This document shows positions 10,096 through 18,436 of a stretch of DNA of 43,682 nt, piece by piece (position 1 is the first letter of the stretch; every line of letters begins with the position of its first letter). Position numbers and translations under genes: made by a program. Source of the DNA: Acidobacterium sp. (GTDB lineage: Bacteria; Acidobacteriota; Terriglobia; Terriglobales; Acidobacteriaceae); assembly GCA_003131625.1 (NCBI GenBank), contig PKVY01000111.1, forward strand, positions 8,433-52,114, in the 5' to 3' direction. A model generated the notes under the pieces. The model ran no database searches, had not been told where the DNA came from, and saw nothing but the letters and a program-made list of their open reading frames with translations.

Positions 10096-10647
10096 GTGGC
10101 GAGAATTCTGCTTATCGGTGCGATCCACGAGTATCAGCGAGAGAGTGCTCATTGCTCCATGGTGCTTCGACCATGGCCCGAAAAGCTGAAACTCTATCTC
10201 GATCAGAGGGCGGAGTACCAGAAGTGGATCCGGGAACGGGTGAAGGAGTTCGGGCCCAGTCTCATCTTCGATGAGATGAATCTGGCCGAAGAGGACCATT
10301 CGGACCGCTTGGAGGATACAGGGATTCCGTGGGTTTATATGGATATTCCCGAGCACGTCAGAAGGCGTTTTGGCCTTTCAGTACCCCGATCTCCTGAGAA
10401 CCCCATCATCAAGGAAGTCGATGAGCGTCGTGAATCGCATTGGCGGGTGGTGGTCGGAACGCTGTCACAGATATTAGAGGTGGATCGAGTGATGGTGATT
10501 TGCGGCGCAGCCCATCTGGAGCTGTTAAACCAGAAGGAACCGTTCGGTGAAAAGTTGCGGGACGATGGCCACGACGTGGATACCATAGACATCCGGAATG
10601 AGCCCTGGTGCAATCTTGGATGGAAGACGGACCTGCGCCCTGAGTGA
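10096..10647 (+). CDS. TIKI/TraB-like small protein A
   Basis: 183 residues from a GTG at 10096, preceded by GGGAG at good spacing. The visible motifs fit the TIKI/TraB/PrgY/EreA-like superfamily: an N-terminal GxxH (LIGAIHEYQ, G8-H11), an acidic residue after the next strand (LIFDEMN), and a C-terminal GxxH (VICGAAHLE). In that superfamily two GxxH motifs and a Glu form a metallo-active site or ligand pocket. The protein lacks a signal peptide, so it should be cytoplasmic. It shares layout and motif order, though little other identity, with the protein at 26412-27023. The family assignment rests on short motifs only; the function is unknown. Confidence 0.6.
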   Translation: MARILLIGAIHEYQRESAHCSMVLRPWPEKLKLYLDQRAEYQKWIRERVKEFGPSLIFDEMNLAEEDHSDRLEDTGIPWVYMDIPEHVRRRFGLSVPRSPENPIIKEVDERRESHWRVVVGTLSQILEVDRVMVICGAAHLELLNQKEPFGEKLRDDGHDVDTIDIRNEPWCNLGWKTDLRPE

Positions 10648-10686
10648 TCCCACTCATTGTGTTCGACTCGGCGCGGAGCGCGGGAT

Positions 10687-11142
10687 TCACACGTTGTGGA
10701 ACTTCAGATATGGCGTCATCCCCTTCTCGATGTCATCGATCGATCTCAAGAGCCAGTTCACGTGCTCGATCCTCTTGTTCGCCAGTTCCATCGTTTCCTG
10801 AGGCATCCCGCGCAACTTTTCCCGGGTTTCAGTGAACTTCACAACGAAGAAGGCACGTTGATGGAACTCCTTTAGCAGTTCATAGACCTGCGACTTCGGC
10901 GGGAACATGAACCGCGATTCACGAAACGCGGTGAAGAACGGCTGCTGTGATGCTATCTGGTCTTCGCGGTCTTCCCACACGACTATCTGCTGGTAGAAGG
11001 CGAGGACGCGCAGATAGATTTGAAATCGCTTTTCGTAAAGGTCAAGCCGCAGCTTCTGTGCGTTTGTTTTCCATTGAAGGAAGCTGATCCACGCGACGCA
11101 AATCGCTACGACCGTGGTTACGACGCCGATCCATATGCTCAT
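10687..11142 (-). CDS. Small membrane-anchored hypothetical protein
   Basis: 151 residues from the ATG at 11142. Starting further upstream at 11355 would add 71 low-complexity residues without support. The N-terminus is a single transmembrane helix (SIWIGVVTTVVAICVAWISF), followed by a charged, mostly helical cytoplasmic domain (NAQKLRLDLYEKRFQIYLRVLAFYQ...). This layout (one TM, then KLxLDLYEKRF) is common among small bacterial proteins of unknown function, some of them in mobile islands. It is divergent from the secreted protein at 11405. Confidence 0.62.
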   Translation of the reverse strand: MSIWIGVVTTVVAICVAWISFLQWKTNAQKLRLDLYEKRFQIYLRVLAFYQQIVVWEDREDQIASQQPFFTAFRESRFMFPPKSQVYELLKEFHQRAFFVVKFTETREKLRGMPQETMELANKRIEHVNWLLRSIDDIEKGMTPYLKFHNV

Positions 11143-11404
11143 GGCGGCAAGAATAGCCCGCCAGAAACGTGGTGGCAAGGATCGAGCCACCCTCGCTGAG
11201 TTAAAACTATTTACCTCTTCCGGAGTGCTTGCCCATGCGGTCAGAGGGCTCTTGAACCAGTTACTGGCGATGTCGAGGCAGGCCCGTCGCGTGGCCCTGA
11301 CCTGGGCCCCTGGATACACGAACACCCCACGGCATGGACCTTTCGTGTTATCCAACGCTGGTAAGGTTCAAGGATATACTGCAGGCGCTTCCGCAGGAGG
11401 ACAT
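11143..11404. other. Divergent intergenic region
   Basis: The region between two divergent small genes; it must hold both promoters. A ribosome binding site AGGAGG at about 11395-11400 sets the GTG start of the rightward gene. No palindrome was identified. Confidence 0.3.
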
Positions 11405-11971
11405 GTGACCCAAGTTCTGGTGACGAGACGCATTCTTTCAGCGCTTCTGCTCTGGTCCCTCATGATGGCGAGCGCTTCGGCTCAGCAGAAGTCCGCTCGT
11501 GCCTATTACCAGGAGGCTGAAAGCGCCCATGCTCTGCCATCGCTGCCATACGTTTGCTTCCGCTCGTCCGCAGAGATGTCGTTCGCTCCTAGGAACGAAG
11601 TGCCCTATAACGATCCGACGTTCGCAATGTTAGGCACGACCGCACAGGTCGCAGAGGTCATCAAAGCTAAGAGTCCGGCAAAGATGAGCGCCTCAGATAG
11701 GGAGGAACTGGACCAGTTACGTCACCGGGATTCGCTCGTGATGGAGGGGTTCGATCACGGCATCAACGGCGGAATGCAATTCTTTGACCGCAACGATGCA
11801 AGCGACCCTGCAAGAGCGGAGTGGGTGTTCAAGGGAACGCTTGGCAGTCAGGGAAAACCTGTCACGTGGGACTTGAATATCAACTGGGGCACTCTGCGTT
11901 TCCGCGAGAGAATCACTATCGAATCAGACTTCATGACCTATTACGGCCAATGCGAGCCCGCAGGGAATTGA
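11405..11971 (+). CDS. Secreted hypothetical protein (188 aa)
   Basis: The GTG at 11405 is chosen because AGGAGG lies 4 nt upstream and the frame from here opens with a clean Sec signal peptide (RRILSALLLWSLMMASASAQQ). An in-frame open stretch back to 11114 overlaps the divergent gene and looks non-coding. The mature protein has no recognised domain; it contains two Cys (CFRSS and GQCEP) and ends in beta-rich sequence (WDLNINWGTLRFRERITIES). Likely periplasmic. Not recognised. Confidence 0.62.
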   Translation: MTQVLVTRRILSALLLWSLMMASASAQQKSARAYYQEAESAHALPSLPYVCFRSSAEMSFAPRNEVPYNDPTFAMLGTTAQVAEVIKAKSPAKMSASDREELDQLRHRDSLVMEGFDHGINGGMQFFDRNDASDPARAEWVFKGTLGSQGKPVTWDLNINWGTLRFRERITIESDFMTYYGQCEPAGN

Positions 11972-12168
11972 TCTTGGAGTCCTTTAGCTCGGGAAGGCTA
12001 GTCTCAAGGATGCTGTGATGAACATGAGATAGGCGCAGCATTACGTTACGGAGCACCATCAGCGCCTCGGGGCCGGGCCTTATCCTTGCCCGTCGGGTGG
12101 GCGAAAAATGCCGCTCCTGCCGGCGGGCAGGAGCATCGCAACAGGGCGGGAAGACGGGCAGACTCACA
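11972..12168. repeat. GC-rich stem-loop block downstream of parB (copy 1)
   Basis: Non-coding. It holds a perfect 9-bp stem with a 4-nt loop at 12113-12134 (GCTCCTGCC-GGCG-GGCAGGAGC) inside a segment that begins cccgtcgggtgggcg and ends agacgggcag. The same order of elements recurs at 24081-24146, next to the parB remnant, so this block was duplicated together with the parB 3' end. Confidence 0.6.
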
Positions 12169-12202
12169 CAAAAAATGCGGAGCCTGGGGTTGCAGGCTCC
12201 GC
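12169..12202 (-). terminator. Rho-independent terminator of the ParB-like gene
   Basis: The stem-loop at 12177-12202 has a perfect 10-bp stem (GCGGAGCCTG / CAGGCTCCGC) and a 6-nt loop. Read on the minus strand it is followed directly by ATTTTTT. It lies 30 bp past the ParB-like stop codon, the expected position and orientation. Confidence 0.85.
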
Positions 12203-12232
12203 AAGTCCCTCAGACCTCAGACCAATTCGTGA

Positions 12233-13846
12233 TTAAGCCGCAGTCTTCTTCGTCGGCTTCGCCGCCGGTTTGGACACGGGCTTCTTTGCGCTCATCGCCT
12301 TCTCCTTCGCCGCGAACTCCTGTTTGACATTCGCGGTGATGGCTTCGATGTCCACCTTGTAGGCCTGAGCGGCATCGCGGAGCACTTTCGGAGAATCGGC
12401 CTCGGGACGCATGGACAGGAGAATGACCGTCTCGACCAAGATGCGCCCGAGTTGGCTTTCCTCTGCTTTGGGAAGGAATGCGGCCAGCAGTTTCGCCAGC
12501 GCCTCGCCGTCCTTCGGCTTGCCCATGCCGTGTTGCCGGATGAGAATCGCAACCCGCCGCTCGTCCAAAAGTGCTGTTAGCCGGGTAACCGCAAACAGCA
12601 GGTCGCGTTTCATCAGCCGGACGGGAACGGCCTCGCCGATGGCTTTCAGGACGCGCAGCCCGGTCGTCTGGGCCAGAGCCTCCTCGCGGCGGCGCTTCTC
12701 CTGTTCAGCCTTAATGGAGGCGTCGGCCTGTGTCCGTTGTTGCTGCCTCTTCGGGTGATGGACCGGGCATTCGGGATTGGCGCACACCCGGCGCAGTTCG
12801 CCTTTCTCGCTGCCCTCGGTGACGATGGCCTCGGCGGTGAACTTGCACGTTTTGTATTCCGGCCAGTCGCGCTGCTCCTTTTTCTGCGGCTTGTCCTGCC
12901 GGACTTCGACGTATTTGTTGCGGGGAATAGCGGCGCTGCCATCCTTCGGCTGGCCGTAAGCGGTGCTGATCTGTACCAGCTTCGGCTTCGCGGCCACGGT
13001 TTGCCTGACGTGCACCTCCAGCTTGACTGCGTAGCATTTCGGATCGGAGCAACTGTCGTGCTTCGTCCCGATGCCCTCAAACAGGAGCGTGTTGTGCCCG
13101 GTGCGCTTGGGGCAGTCAACGCAGGAACCCGCCTCGGGCACGAGTTGCGGATCGTCTTTCGAGAACGGCGCGGCGGCAAGCTCCAGCAGAATGTTGTGCT
13201 CGATCCATTCCCGGAGATGGCGAACGGGCAGCAGAATCCGTTTTGATTTGCTGCCGTTCCCGTAGCTCTCCTGCCAGCAGGCGGCAAGGGCTTCCTCCTG
13301 CTGCTCGGTCTGAAGTTTCGCCAGCAGGAGCGCATGGCCCACGCCGATCTCGTCTTTTGCGAATGCTTCCACGACTGCCGGAGCCAGCTCGGTGAGGCGA
13401 ATCCTCGAAGCGACGTACCCCGGCTGCTTGCCGCACTTGGCCGCGATCTGCTCAATGGAATAGACCGGCTCCTCCAAGCGCAGAAGAGCGGAGAAGCCCT
13501 GCGCCTCCTCCAGCGGATGTACGTCCCGCCGCTGCAGGTTCTCGACGATTGACATTTCGAGCGCCTGAGCGTCGCTGAGGTCGGCGATGCGAACCGGCAC
13601 ATAGCCGATTGCCGCCAGTTGCGCCGCCCGGTAGCGCCGCGCTCCGGCGACAATCTCATAGGTCTGTGGTCCTTTGGGCCGTACCAGCAGAGGCGAAAGG
13701 ACCCCCTGCGTGCGAATGCTTTCGGCCAGTTCCTGCAATGCCGCATCGTCGAAGGTGCGGCGCGGGTTGAGAGGCGATTCGGTGAGGCTTTCGAGTGGCA
13801 GGTTGCGGTATTCGGATGGGACTGGAGTTTGTACGGCGGTAGTCAT
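12233..13846 (-). CDS. ParB/RepB/Spo0J-like partition protein with Cys-rich C-terminal half
   Basis: 537 residues from the ATG at 13846, which has AAGGAG at ideal spacing; a GTG at 13894 would add 16 residues. The ParB/Srx nuclease-like N-terminal domain is clear: LTESPLNPRRTFDDAALQEL, LLVRP..., the box GARRYRAAQLA, and SIVENLQRRDVHPLEEA. The KorB/Spo0J-type HTH follows (SIEQIAAKCGKQPGYVASRIRL). The C-terminal half has CxxC or CxH clusters (CVDC, CSDPKCY, CANPECPVHH) that probably bind zinc, and a Lys/Ala/Pro-rich tail. Proteins of this layout are common on conjugative elements, where they act in partition or as regulators. No ParA was seen in the window. It lies 77 bp downstream of ardC, probably in one operon. 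A decayed copy of the last 144 codons lies at 24249-24690. Confidence 0.85.
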   Translation of the reverse strand: MTTAVQTPVPSEYRNLPLESLTESPLNPRRTFDDAALQELAESIRTQGVLSPLLVRPKGPQTYEIVAGARRYRAAQLAAIGYVPVRIADLSDAQALEMSIVENLQRRDVHPLEEAQGFSALLRLEEPVYSIEQIAAKCGKQPGYVASRIRLTELAPAVVEAFAKDEIGVGHALLLAKLQTEQQEEALAACWQESYGNGSKSKRILLPVRHLREWIEHNILLELAAAPFSKDDPQLVPEAGSCVDCPKRTGHNTLLFEGIGTKHDSCSDPKCYAVKLEVHVRQTVAAKPKLVQISTAYGQPKDGSAAIPRNKYVEVRQDKPQKKEQRDWPEYKTCKFTAEAIVTEGSEKGELRRVCANPECPVHHPKRQQQRTQADASIKAEQEKRRREEALAQTTGLRVLKAIGEAVPVRLMKRDLLFAVTRLTALLDERRVAILIRQHGMGKPKDGEALAKLLAAFLPKAEESQLGRILVETVILLSMRPEADSPKVLRDAAQAYKVDIEAITANVKQEFAAKEKAMSAKKPVSKPAAKPTKKTAA

Positions 13847-13923
13847 GGAAATTCTCCTTGTGAGGTTGTCGAGCGTGAATGCGCAAGCGGGCACACCCTG
13901 AGCGCGCCCGCTCAGGATGTGTG

Positions 13924-14892
13924 CTAGTTGGCTGCTGTAAACCGCTCGTCATCCATCTGGAGAGCGCCGAGGATGACGGCGGACGTGCGCTGGATGACCT
14001 GAAGGCTTTCCGCCAGCAACGCGGCGTTGCCCTTGTAAAGCTGGATGTAGTCGCTCGATGCCGTGCCCATCTCCAGACCCACGGCCTGGCCCACGATGAA
14101 GGCCACGGCCTCGGCTTCGGTTTCGCGCACGGTGGCGGTGGTGATGGTGCGGCGCTCGGCCTTATGCAGCAGTTCGTGCGCCGTCTCGTGGACCAGCGTG
14201 GTGAACTCCTCGGCCTTCGACTGACCGGGCAGCAGGACAATCCTGCCGCCGTAAGAAACGCCCAGCGCCGGGGCGATGTTTTCGGTTAACTCAAGAGCGA
14301 TGTTCTGTTGTGCGAGAAAGGCAATCAGCCGGTCGCGGTTGCCACCTACTTCACCGCTGATGGTGTGCTCCAGCTCCGGCAGGTCCACACCTTCGGTCTG
14401 CGCGTAATCGAAGACATACACGGCGCGGAAGCCCATCAACACGGGCTGCGGCTTGCTGTCGGTTTCCCCTTCGGCATCCTCCTTCCTACGCCGGTAGCCG
14501 GTGACCGGAGCGAGAATCTGGATGCCCTTCTCGCCCTTCTTCACAAAACGGCCCAGTTCTTTCCATGCGCCGAATCCCGCAACGCGGGTAGCGGTGGGCC
14601 GCTGACGGGCGATTTGCAGGATGTTGCCGAAAGAGTAGTTGTGGAACCGCGCCATCGTGCCGAGATACGCGGCGAGGGTTTCGCTGTGGCCCGCCTCAAG
14701 CTGTTGCATGAGGTAGTCCACGGCCTGCTTGATCAGGACCTGGGTGGGGTTGTCCCTCTGCGTGGTGCGCTGCTGATAAGGGGACTCGCTGCGGTTCCGC
14801 TGCGCCGCATTCTTTCTGTGCGGCGCGACGTTGCTGCTGGTTGGGCCATTGCTGGCGGCGAAGGCTGCGGTGCTGGTGGTTGTCGATGCCAT
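13924..14892 (-). CDS. ArdC-type antirestriction protein with zincin-like metallopeptidase domain
   Basis: 322 residues from the ATG at 14892 (GAGGAG upstream); the frame stays open to 15171 but that part overlaps a repeat and is unlikely to be translated. After an Ala/Thr/Ser-rich start, the ArdC N-terminal ssDNA-binding domain is recognisable at about 45-160 (NYSFGNILQIARQRPTATRV, GFGAWKELGRFVKKGEKGI, then LMGFRAVYVFDYAQTEG). The C-terminal metallopeptidase domain has HETAH (LVHETAHELLHKAE), with a downstream Glu in RETEAEAVAFIVG as third ligand. ArdC proteins coat the entering single strand and protect it from host restriction during conjugation. Its position beside parB-like and transfer genes supports the role. 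Confidence 0.88.
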   Translation of the reverse strand: MASTTTSTAAFAASNGPTSSNVAPHRKNAAQRNRSESPYQQRTTQRDNPTQVLIKQAVDYLMQQLEAGHSETLAAYLGTMARFHNYSFGNILQIARQRPTATRVAGFGAWKELGRFVKKGEKGIQILAPVTGYRRRKEDAEGETDSKPQPVLMGFRAVYVFDYAQTEGVDLPELEHTISGEVGGNRDRLIAFLAQQNIALELTENIAPALGVSYGGRIVLLPGQSKAEEFTTLVHETAHELLHKAERRTITTATVRETEAEAVAFIVGQAVGLEMGTASSDYIQLYKGNAALLAESLQVIQRTSAVILGALQMDDERFTAAN

Positions 14893-15417
14893 GTTGGTGC
14901 TCCTCAGGTGCCCGCTCAGGAACGATTTGCGTGCATGAGGGAAGCACTCGCCTGAAACCCAAATTTCTTTTGTTGAGTGCTCCCGCTTCATGGCTCTTGC
15001 GGCGGGCAGGGGCGAGGCGGGTTCGGTCAAGGTCGCCGCAGGCGCCGCGTCAGCGGTCGGAGCGCAGCGGAGAACCTTGACGGGTTCCGACCGCCTCTGC
15101 CACAAAGCCGCCTGAAGCGGGGGCACGTCACGAAAGAAGAAATTTAGGACCCATTCCGAATCGCATTGCACCCATCAGGGTCGGGCGTTGCGGGGCAGGA
15201 ACAGGCCCCGCAGGGATGGGTCGGGGAAGGCGTGGGGTACGATCACCGCGAGCTGGACTCAAAAAGCGACACCAATAAAGCTAGAAGATCCTCTCCCAAC
15301 AGAGAGATTGCTCGCTGATGGGAGGTTTTTTGAAGTGTCTGTCGGCATCGACCGGATGGTCGACGACCAGCTCCGCGTCGAGGTGCTACGCTTCATAGTG
15401 GCAATTCATTTAAATAC
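14893..15417. other. 525-bp intergenic region with a long imperfect inverted repeat
   Basis: No convincing gene. Residues 15003-15104 hold a long imperfect inverted repeat: the left arm contains ggcaggggcgaggcggg followed by ttcggtcaaggt, the right arm accttgacgggttccgacc followed by gcctctgcc. Several short GC-rich hairpins lie in the loop (gccgcaggcgccgcg, agcggtcggagcgcagcgg). A weak plus-strand frame at about 15240-15433 (81 residues if started at the TTG at 15188) overlaps the next gene's start by 16 bp and has no recognisable domain; I do not call it. The region must hold the promoter of the plus-strand operon beginning at 15418 and that of ardC. Confidence 0.5.
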
Positions 15418-16803
15418 ATGGGCGAAGCAGTGAGAACAAAAACTGGCCGCTGGTCGAATCCCTCCGTACGGCTGCTCGCGGGGCAAGAGGACCCGCTCGA
15501 TGCGATGCTGAGGAGAGCTCGCGAAACCGTATTAAGAGCGATGGATAAGGGCTGGTCCGGGCCTCCGTTCGACCCTATCGCGTTGAGCGGAATCCTTGGC
15601 ATACCCGTCTTTCCGCGAGCAGACATTCGTGACGCTCGAACTGTGCCACAAGGCGACACCGGCGTTTGTATTGAATACAATCCAACTCGCCCCCGCGGGC
15701 GCCTTCGGTATTCGGTCGCGCACGAGATTGCACACACGTTATTTCCGGACTGTACCGAGCAGATCCGGAATAGGTCGGCACATCACGAGATGAAAGGCGA
15801 TGAATGGCAGCTCGAAATGCTGTGCAACATCGGAGCCGCCGAGTTTCTGATGCCTATCGGCAGTCTTCAGAGACACTTGATCGGTGAGCCGACGATCAAT
15901 CGCGTATTGGCGATGCGAAGCCAGTTCGACGTATCAACTGAAGCCGTTTTGATTCGCTTAGCGCAGATGTCCGAACGACCTTGTGGGGCATTTGTCGCCT
16001 CGAGAGTAGAGCGAGGCACTCGCGCGGGCCGATACCGGTTCGATTATGTGATTTCATCGCGAACGTGGGCTGCCGAAGCACTCGGCGGGGAATTGCTACC
16101 TGATCAATCGGTTGTTCAGGAATGTACTGCAATTGGTTACACCGCCAAAGGTGAAGCTCTATTTTCGGGGTTCAAGGAGCGGGTGCATATTGAATGTGTC
16201 GGAATCCCCCCATATCCTGGTAGCCTCTATCCCAGAGTTGCGGGCCTGATGTCTAGCGCGACGGCTTCCGATGATAGCCTTTCAATAACCTACTTAAAGG
16301 GCAGTGCTCTTGAGCCTCGTGGCGACGCAGCAAAGATCATTGCCCATATCGTGAGCGATGCGACTCCAAACTGGGGCGGTAGAAGCTTTGCGGTCGCCGT
16401 TAAGCAGAAATGGCCCGATGCGCAGCGGGAGTTTCGGACATGGGCGGAGTCGAACAGACGCCATCTGGCTTTGGGCCAAGTTCATCTTGTTCGAGTCTCC
16501 GACGAGGTTACTGTGGCTAACATGGTTTGCCAAAAAGGCTATGGCCCTTCGGCGCAACCGCGCATTCGATATGCCGCGCTGGAAGAGTGCCTCAAGAAGT
16601 TAGCTGAAGCCGCAAAGCAGGTCAAGGCGTCTGTTCATATGCCAAGAATTGGGACAGGGCAAGCCGGCGGTGCTTGGTTCATTGTTGAGGAATTGGTCAG
16701 GTCAGCATTGCCGAATGCCGGCGTCTCAGCCTTCGTCTACGACCTGCCGGAAGGTTCGCCGAATCAACAAAAGCAAATGGAGTTGATTCCTTCTTTGGCG
16801 TGA
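15418..16803 (+). CDS. ImmA/IrrE metallopeptidase fused to a macro domain
   Basis: 461 residues. The N-terminal half is an ImmA/IrrE-type zinc peptidase: HEIAH at 102-106 in YSVAHEIAHTLFPDC, and the downstream third-ligand helix (DEWQLEMLCNIGAAEFLMP). Such peptidases usually cleave a repressor or partner protein after DNA damage or another signal. The last 170 residues (about 288-455) read as a macro domain: ITYLKGSALEPRGDAAKIIAHIVSD, a GG-containing loop (NWGGRSFA), and the phosphate-binding loop MPRIGTGQAGGAWF followed by IVEELV. Macro domains bind or hydrolyse ADP-ribose attached to proteins or nucleic acids. First gene of a three-gene plus-strand operon, 19 bp from the next. No strong Shine-Dalgarno is visible before the ATG. 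The domain calls are motif-based and fairly secure; the joint function is an inference (see findings). Confidence 0.82.
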   Translation: MGEAVRTKTGRWSNPSVRLLAGQEDPLDAMLRRARETVLRAMDKGWSGPPFDPIALSGILGIPVFPRADIRDARTVPQGDTGVCIEYNPTRPRGRLRYSVAHEIAHTLFPDCTEQIRNRSAHHEMKGDEWQLEMLCNIGAAEFLMPIGSLQRHLIGEPTINRVLAMRSQFDVSTEAVLIRLAQMSERPCGAFVASRVERGTRAGRYRFDYVISSRTWAAEALGGELLPDQSVVQECTAIGYTAKGEALFSGFKERVHIECVGIPPYPGSLYPRVAGLMSSATASDDSLSITYLKGSALEPRGDAAKIIAHIVSDATPNWGGRSFAVAVKQKWPDAQREFRTWAESNRRHLALGQVHLVRVSDEVTVANMVCQKGYGPSAQPRIRYAALEECLKKLAEAAKQVKASVHMPRIGTGQAGGAWFIVEELVRSALPNAGVSAFVYDLPEGSPNQQKQMELIPSLA

Positions 16804-16822
16804 ACGGAGGCAGAGGCGCAAG

Positions 16823-18427
16823 ATGCCGAGCCAGGTAGTTTTGCTGTCAGGACCGGTTGCATCTGGAAAAACCACATTGGCTGAAGCGTTAGAAGTCAAA
16901 TATGGTTTCCATCGGTTTAAGACAAGACAGTTGATCCAGTCCATTCGAGAGGTGAAGAGTGAGCGGCGTGCGCTTCAGCGCGCCGGAGAAGCCCTGGATA
17001 GGCGGACGAGCGGGCAATGGGTTGCGGATGCGCTTGCCAAGGAAGTTCAGAATCTCCCGGATGAAAGTCGTGTCGTGGTCGATTCTGTTCGGATCAAACC
17101 TCAGATTGATGCAGTCCGCCGCGCATTTGGCGCCCGCGTAACTCACATTCACCTTACCGCCCCTGAAGAAGAACTTCGCCGGCGATACGAAGGTCGAGAG
17201 CGATCTATCGAAGAACTGAGCAGCTATGCGGAGGTACGCGCGGACAAAACGGAACGCCTCGTAGGTCGCTTGGCTGCGGCAGCGGATATCGTCGTCGATA
17301 CCGATCGAAGCACTAATGACGGTGTACTAGTCCGCGTCGCCAGCCACCTTGGATTCTACGGACGATCCGTGGATCGGTTAGTTGATGTGCTCGTCGGTGG
17401 ACAATATGGAAGCGAAGGTAAGGGACACATTGCATCCTACCTCGCGCCTGAATATGACTATCTGGTCCGCGCAGGAGGACCGAACGCTGGTCACACGGTT
17501 TATGAAGAGCCTGAGCCGTACCCGCATCACCAGCTTCCCTCCGGGACTCGCTTTTCAGAAGCCAAACTCATCATTGCACCCGGCGCTGTCTTGGCAGTCG
17601 ATAAACTCCTGAAGGAGATCGCCGAATGTGAGGTGGGCACAGACCGCCTCGTCATCGACCCGAGAGCGATGATTATTGATCCTGAAGATCTCGAGTTCGA
17701 GAAAAGAGAGCTTGAGAGCAGGATCGGAAGCACCGCACAGGGAGTCGGATCGGCAACGAGTCGGAAGATTCTTCGCTCAGCGGCGACTCCGGCCGTGAGG
17801 TTGGCAAAGGATGTTGCAGAACTGAAGCCGTTTGTGGGAGAAACGCTTGACGTCCTCGAGAGAGCGTTTGGAGAGAGCAAGCGAATCTTTGTTGAAGGAA
17901 CGCAGGGTACTGGCTTGAGTTTGCACCACGGTTACTATCCGTATGTCACTTCGCGCGAGACTTCTGTGAGCGGATGCTTGGCGGAGGCAGGTGTCGCACC
18001 GACTCGGGTCCGCCGAACCATAATCGCAGTACGCAGCTATCCAATTCGTGTTGAAAGTCCAAAGGGCAGTACCTCCGGGCCTCTGGAACGCGAGGTGACT
18101 TGGGCGACAATTTCAGATCGTTCGAAAATCCCATTGCAGGAACTTGAGCGAACCGAGAAAACGACAACGACCAAGAAAAAACGCCGTGTGGGCGAGTTCG
18201 ACTGGCTTCTCCTTCGAAAATCTGTCTCTCTGAATGGTCCTACGGATATTGCGCTCACTTTTGTGGACTACCTTGACATCGAAAACCGGAAGGCACGGCG
18301 GTTCGATCAGCTCACAGGGGACACTCTCCAATTTATTGAGGAGATCGAGCGGGTAGCCAGTGCTCCGGTCTCCCTTATCACAACGAGATTCGATTACCGA
18401 AGCATTATTGATCGGCGGGCATGGTAA
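16823..18427 (+). CDS. P-loop kinase-like domain fused to a PurZ/PurA-like adenylosuccinate synthetase
   Basis: 534 residues. Residues 1-180 are a nucleotide kinase-like P-loop domain (Walker A GPVASGKTT, 10-18; a D-S-V-R strand near 87-90). Residues 185-534 are an adenylosuccinate synthetase: GGQYGSEGKGH (192-202), GGPNAGHTV (218-226), IGSTAQGVGSA (301-311), FVEGTQGTGLSLHHGYYPYVTS (split over 356-377), the loop TTTTKKKRRVGEFD (447-460) that corresponds to the aspartate-binding TTGRRRR region, and LTFVDYLD where PurA has LTKLDVLD. The catalytic Asp of PurA (GDEGKG) is Ser197 here, while the catalytic His (His224) is kept; the K of the guanine-recognition LTKLD is F. It is shorter than bacterial PurA and resembles the archaeal/phage PurZ-type branch (SRETSVSGCLAEAG). 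Phage PurZ joins Asp to dGMP on the way to 2-aminoadenine. The substrate here is unknown. Middle gene of the trio. Confidence 0.82.
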   Translation: MPSQVVLLSGPVASGKTTLAEALEVKYGFHRFKTRQLIQSIREVKSERRALQRAGEALDRRTSGQWVADALAKEVQNLPDESRVVVDSVRIKPQIDAVRRAFGARVTHIHLTAPEEELRRRYEGRERSIEELSSYAEVRADKTERLVGRLAAAADIVVDTDRSTNDGVLVRVASHLGFYGRSVDRLVDVLVGGQYGSEGKGHIASYLAPEYDYLVRAGGPNAGHTVYEEPEPYPHHQLPSGTRFSEAKLIIAPGAVLAVDKLLKEIAECEVGTDRLVIDPRAMIIDPEDLEFEKRELESRIGSTAQGVGSATSRKILRSAATPAVRLAKDVAELKPFVGETLDVLERAFGESKRIFVEGTQGTGLSLHHGYYPYVTSRETSVSGCLAEAGVAPTRVRRTIIAVRSYPIRVESPKGSTSGPLEREVTWATISDRSKIPLQELERTEKTTTTKKKRRVGEFDWLLLRKSVSLNGPTDIALTFVDYLDIENRKARRFDQLTGDTLQFIEEIERVASAPVSLITTRFDYRSIIDRRAW

Positions 18428-18436
18428 GGACGGCTG

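Noticed and set aside
10687-11355. The longer 222-residue version of the small membrane protein
   Set aside because: The first 71 residues overlap the divergent gene's leader and lack a protein-like pattern; the ATG at 11142 opens directly with the transmembrane helix.
12646-13746. A 366-codon minus-strand frame in another phase of the ParB-like gene
   Set aside because: The product is Arg/Ser/Pro-rich with no motif, while the ParB frame has the full ParB and HTH pattern.
15188-15433. An 81-codon open frame before the macro-peptidase gene
   Set aside because: TTG start, no recognisable domain, 16-bp overlap with the next gene in another frame, and the first half lies in a GC-rich non-coding stretch.
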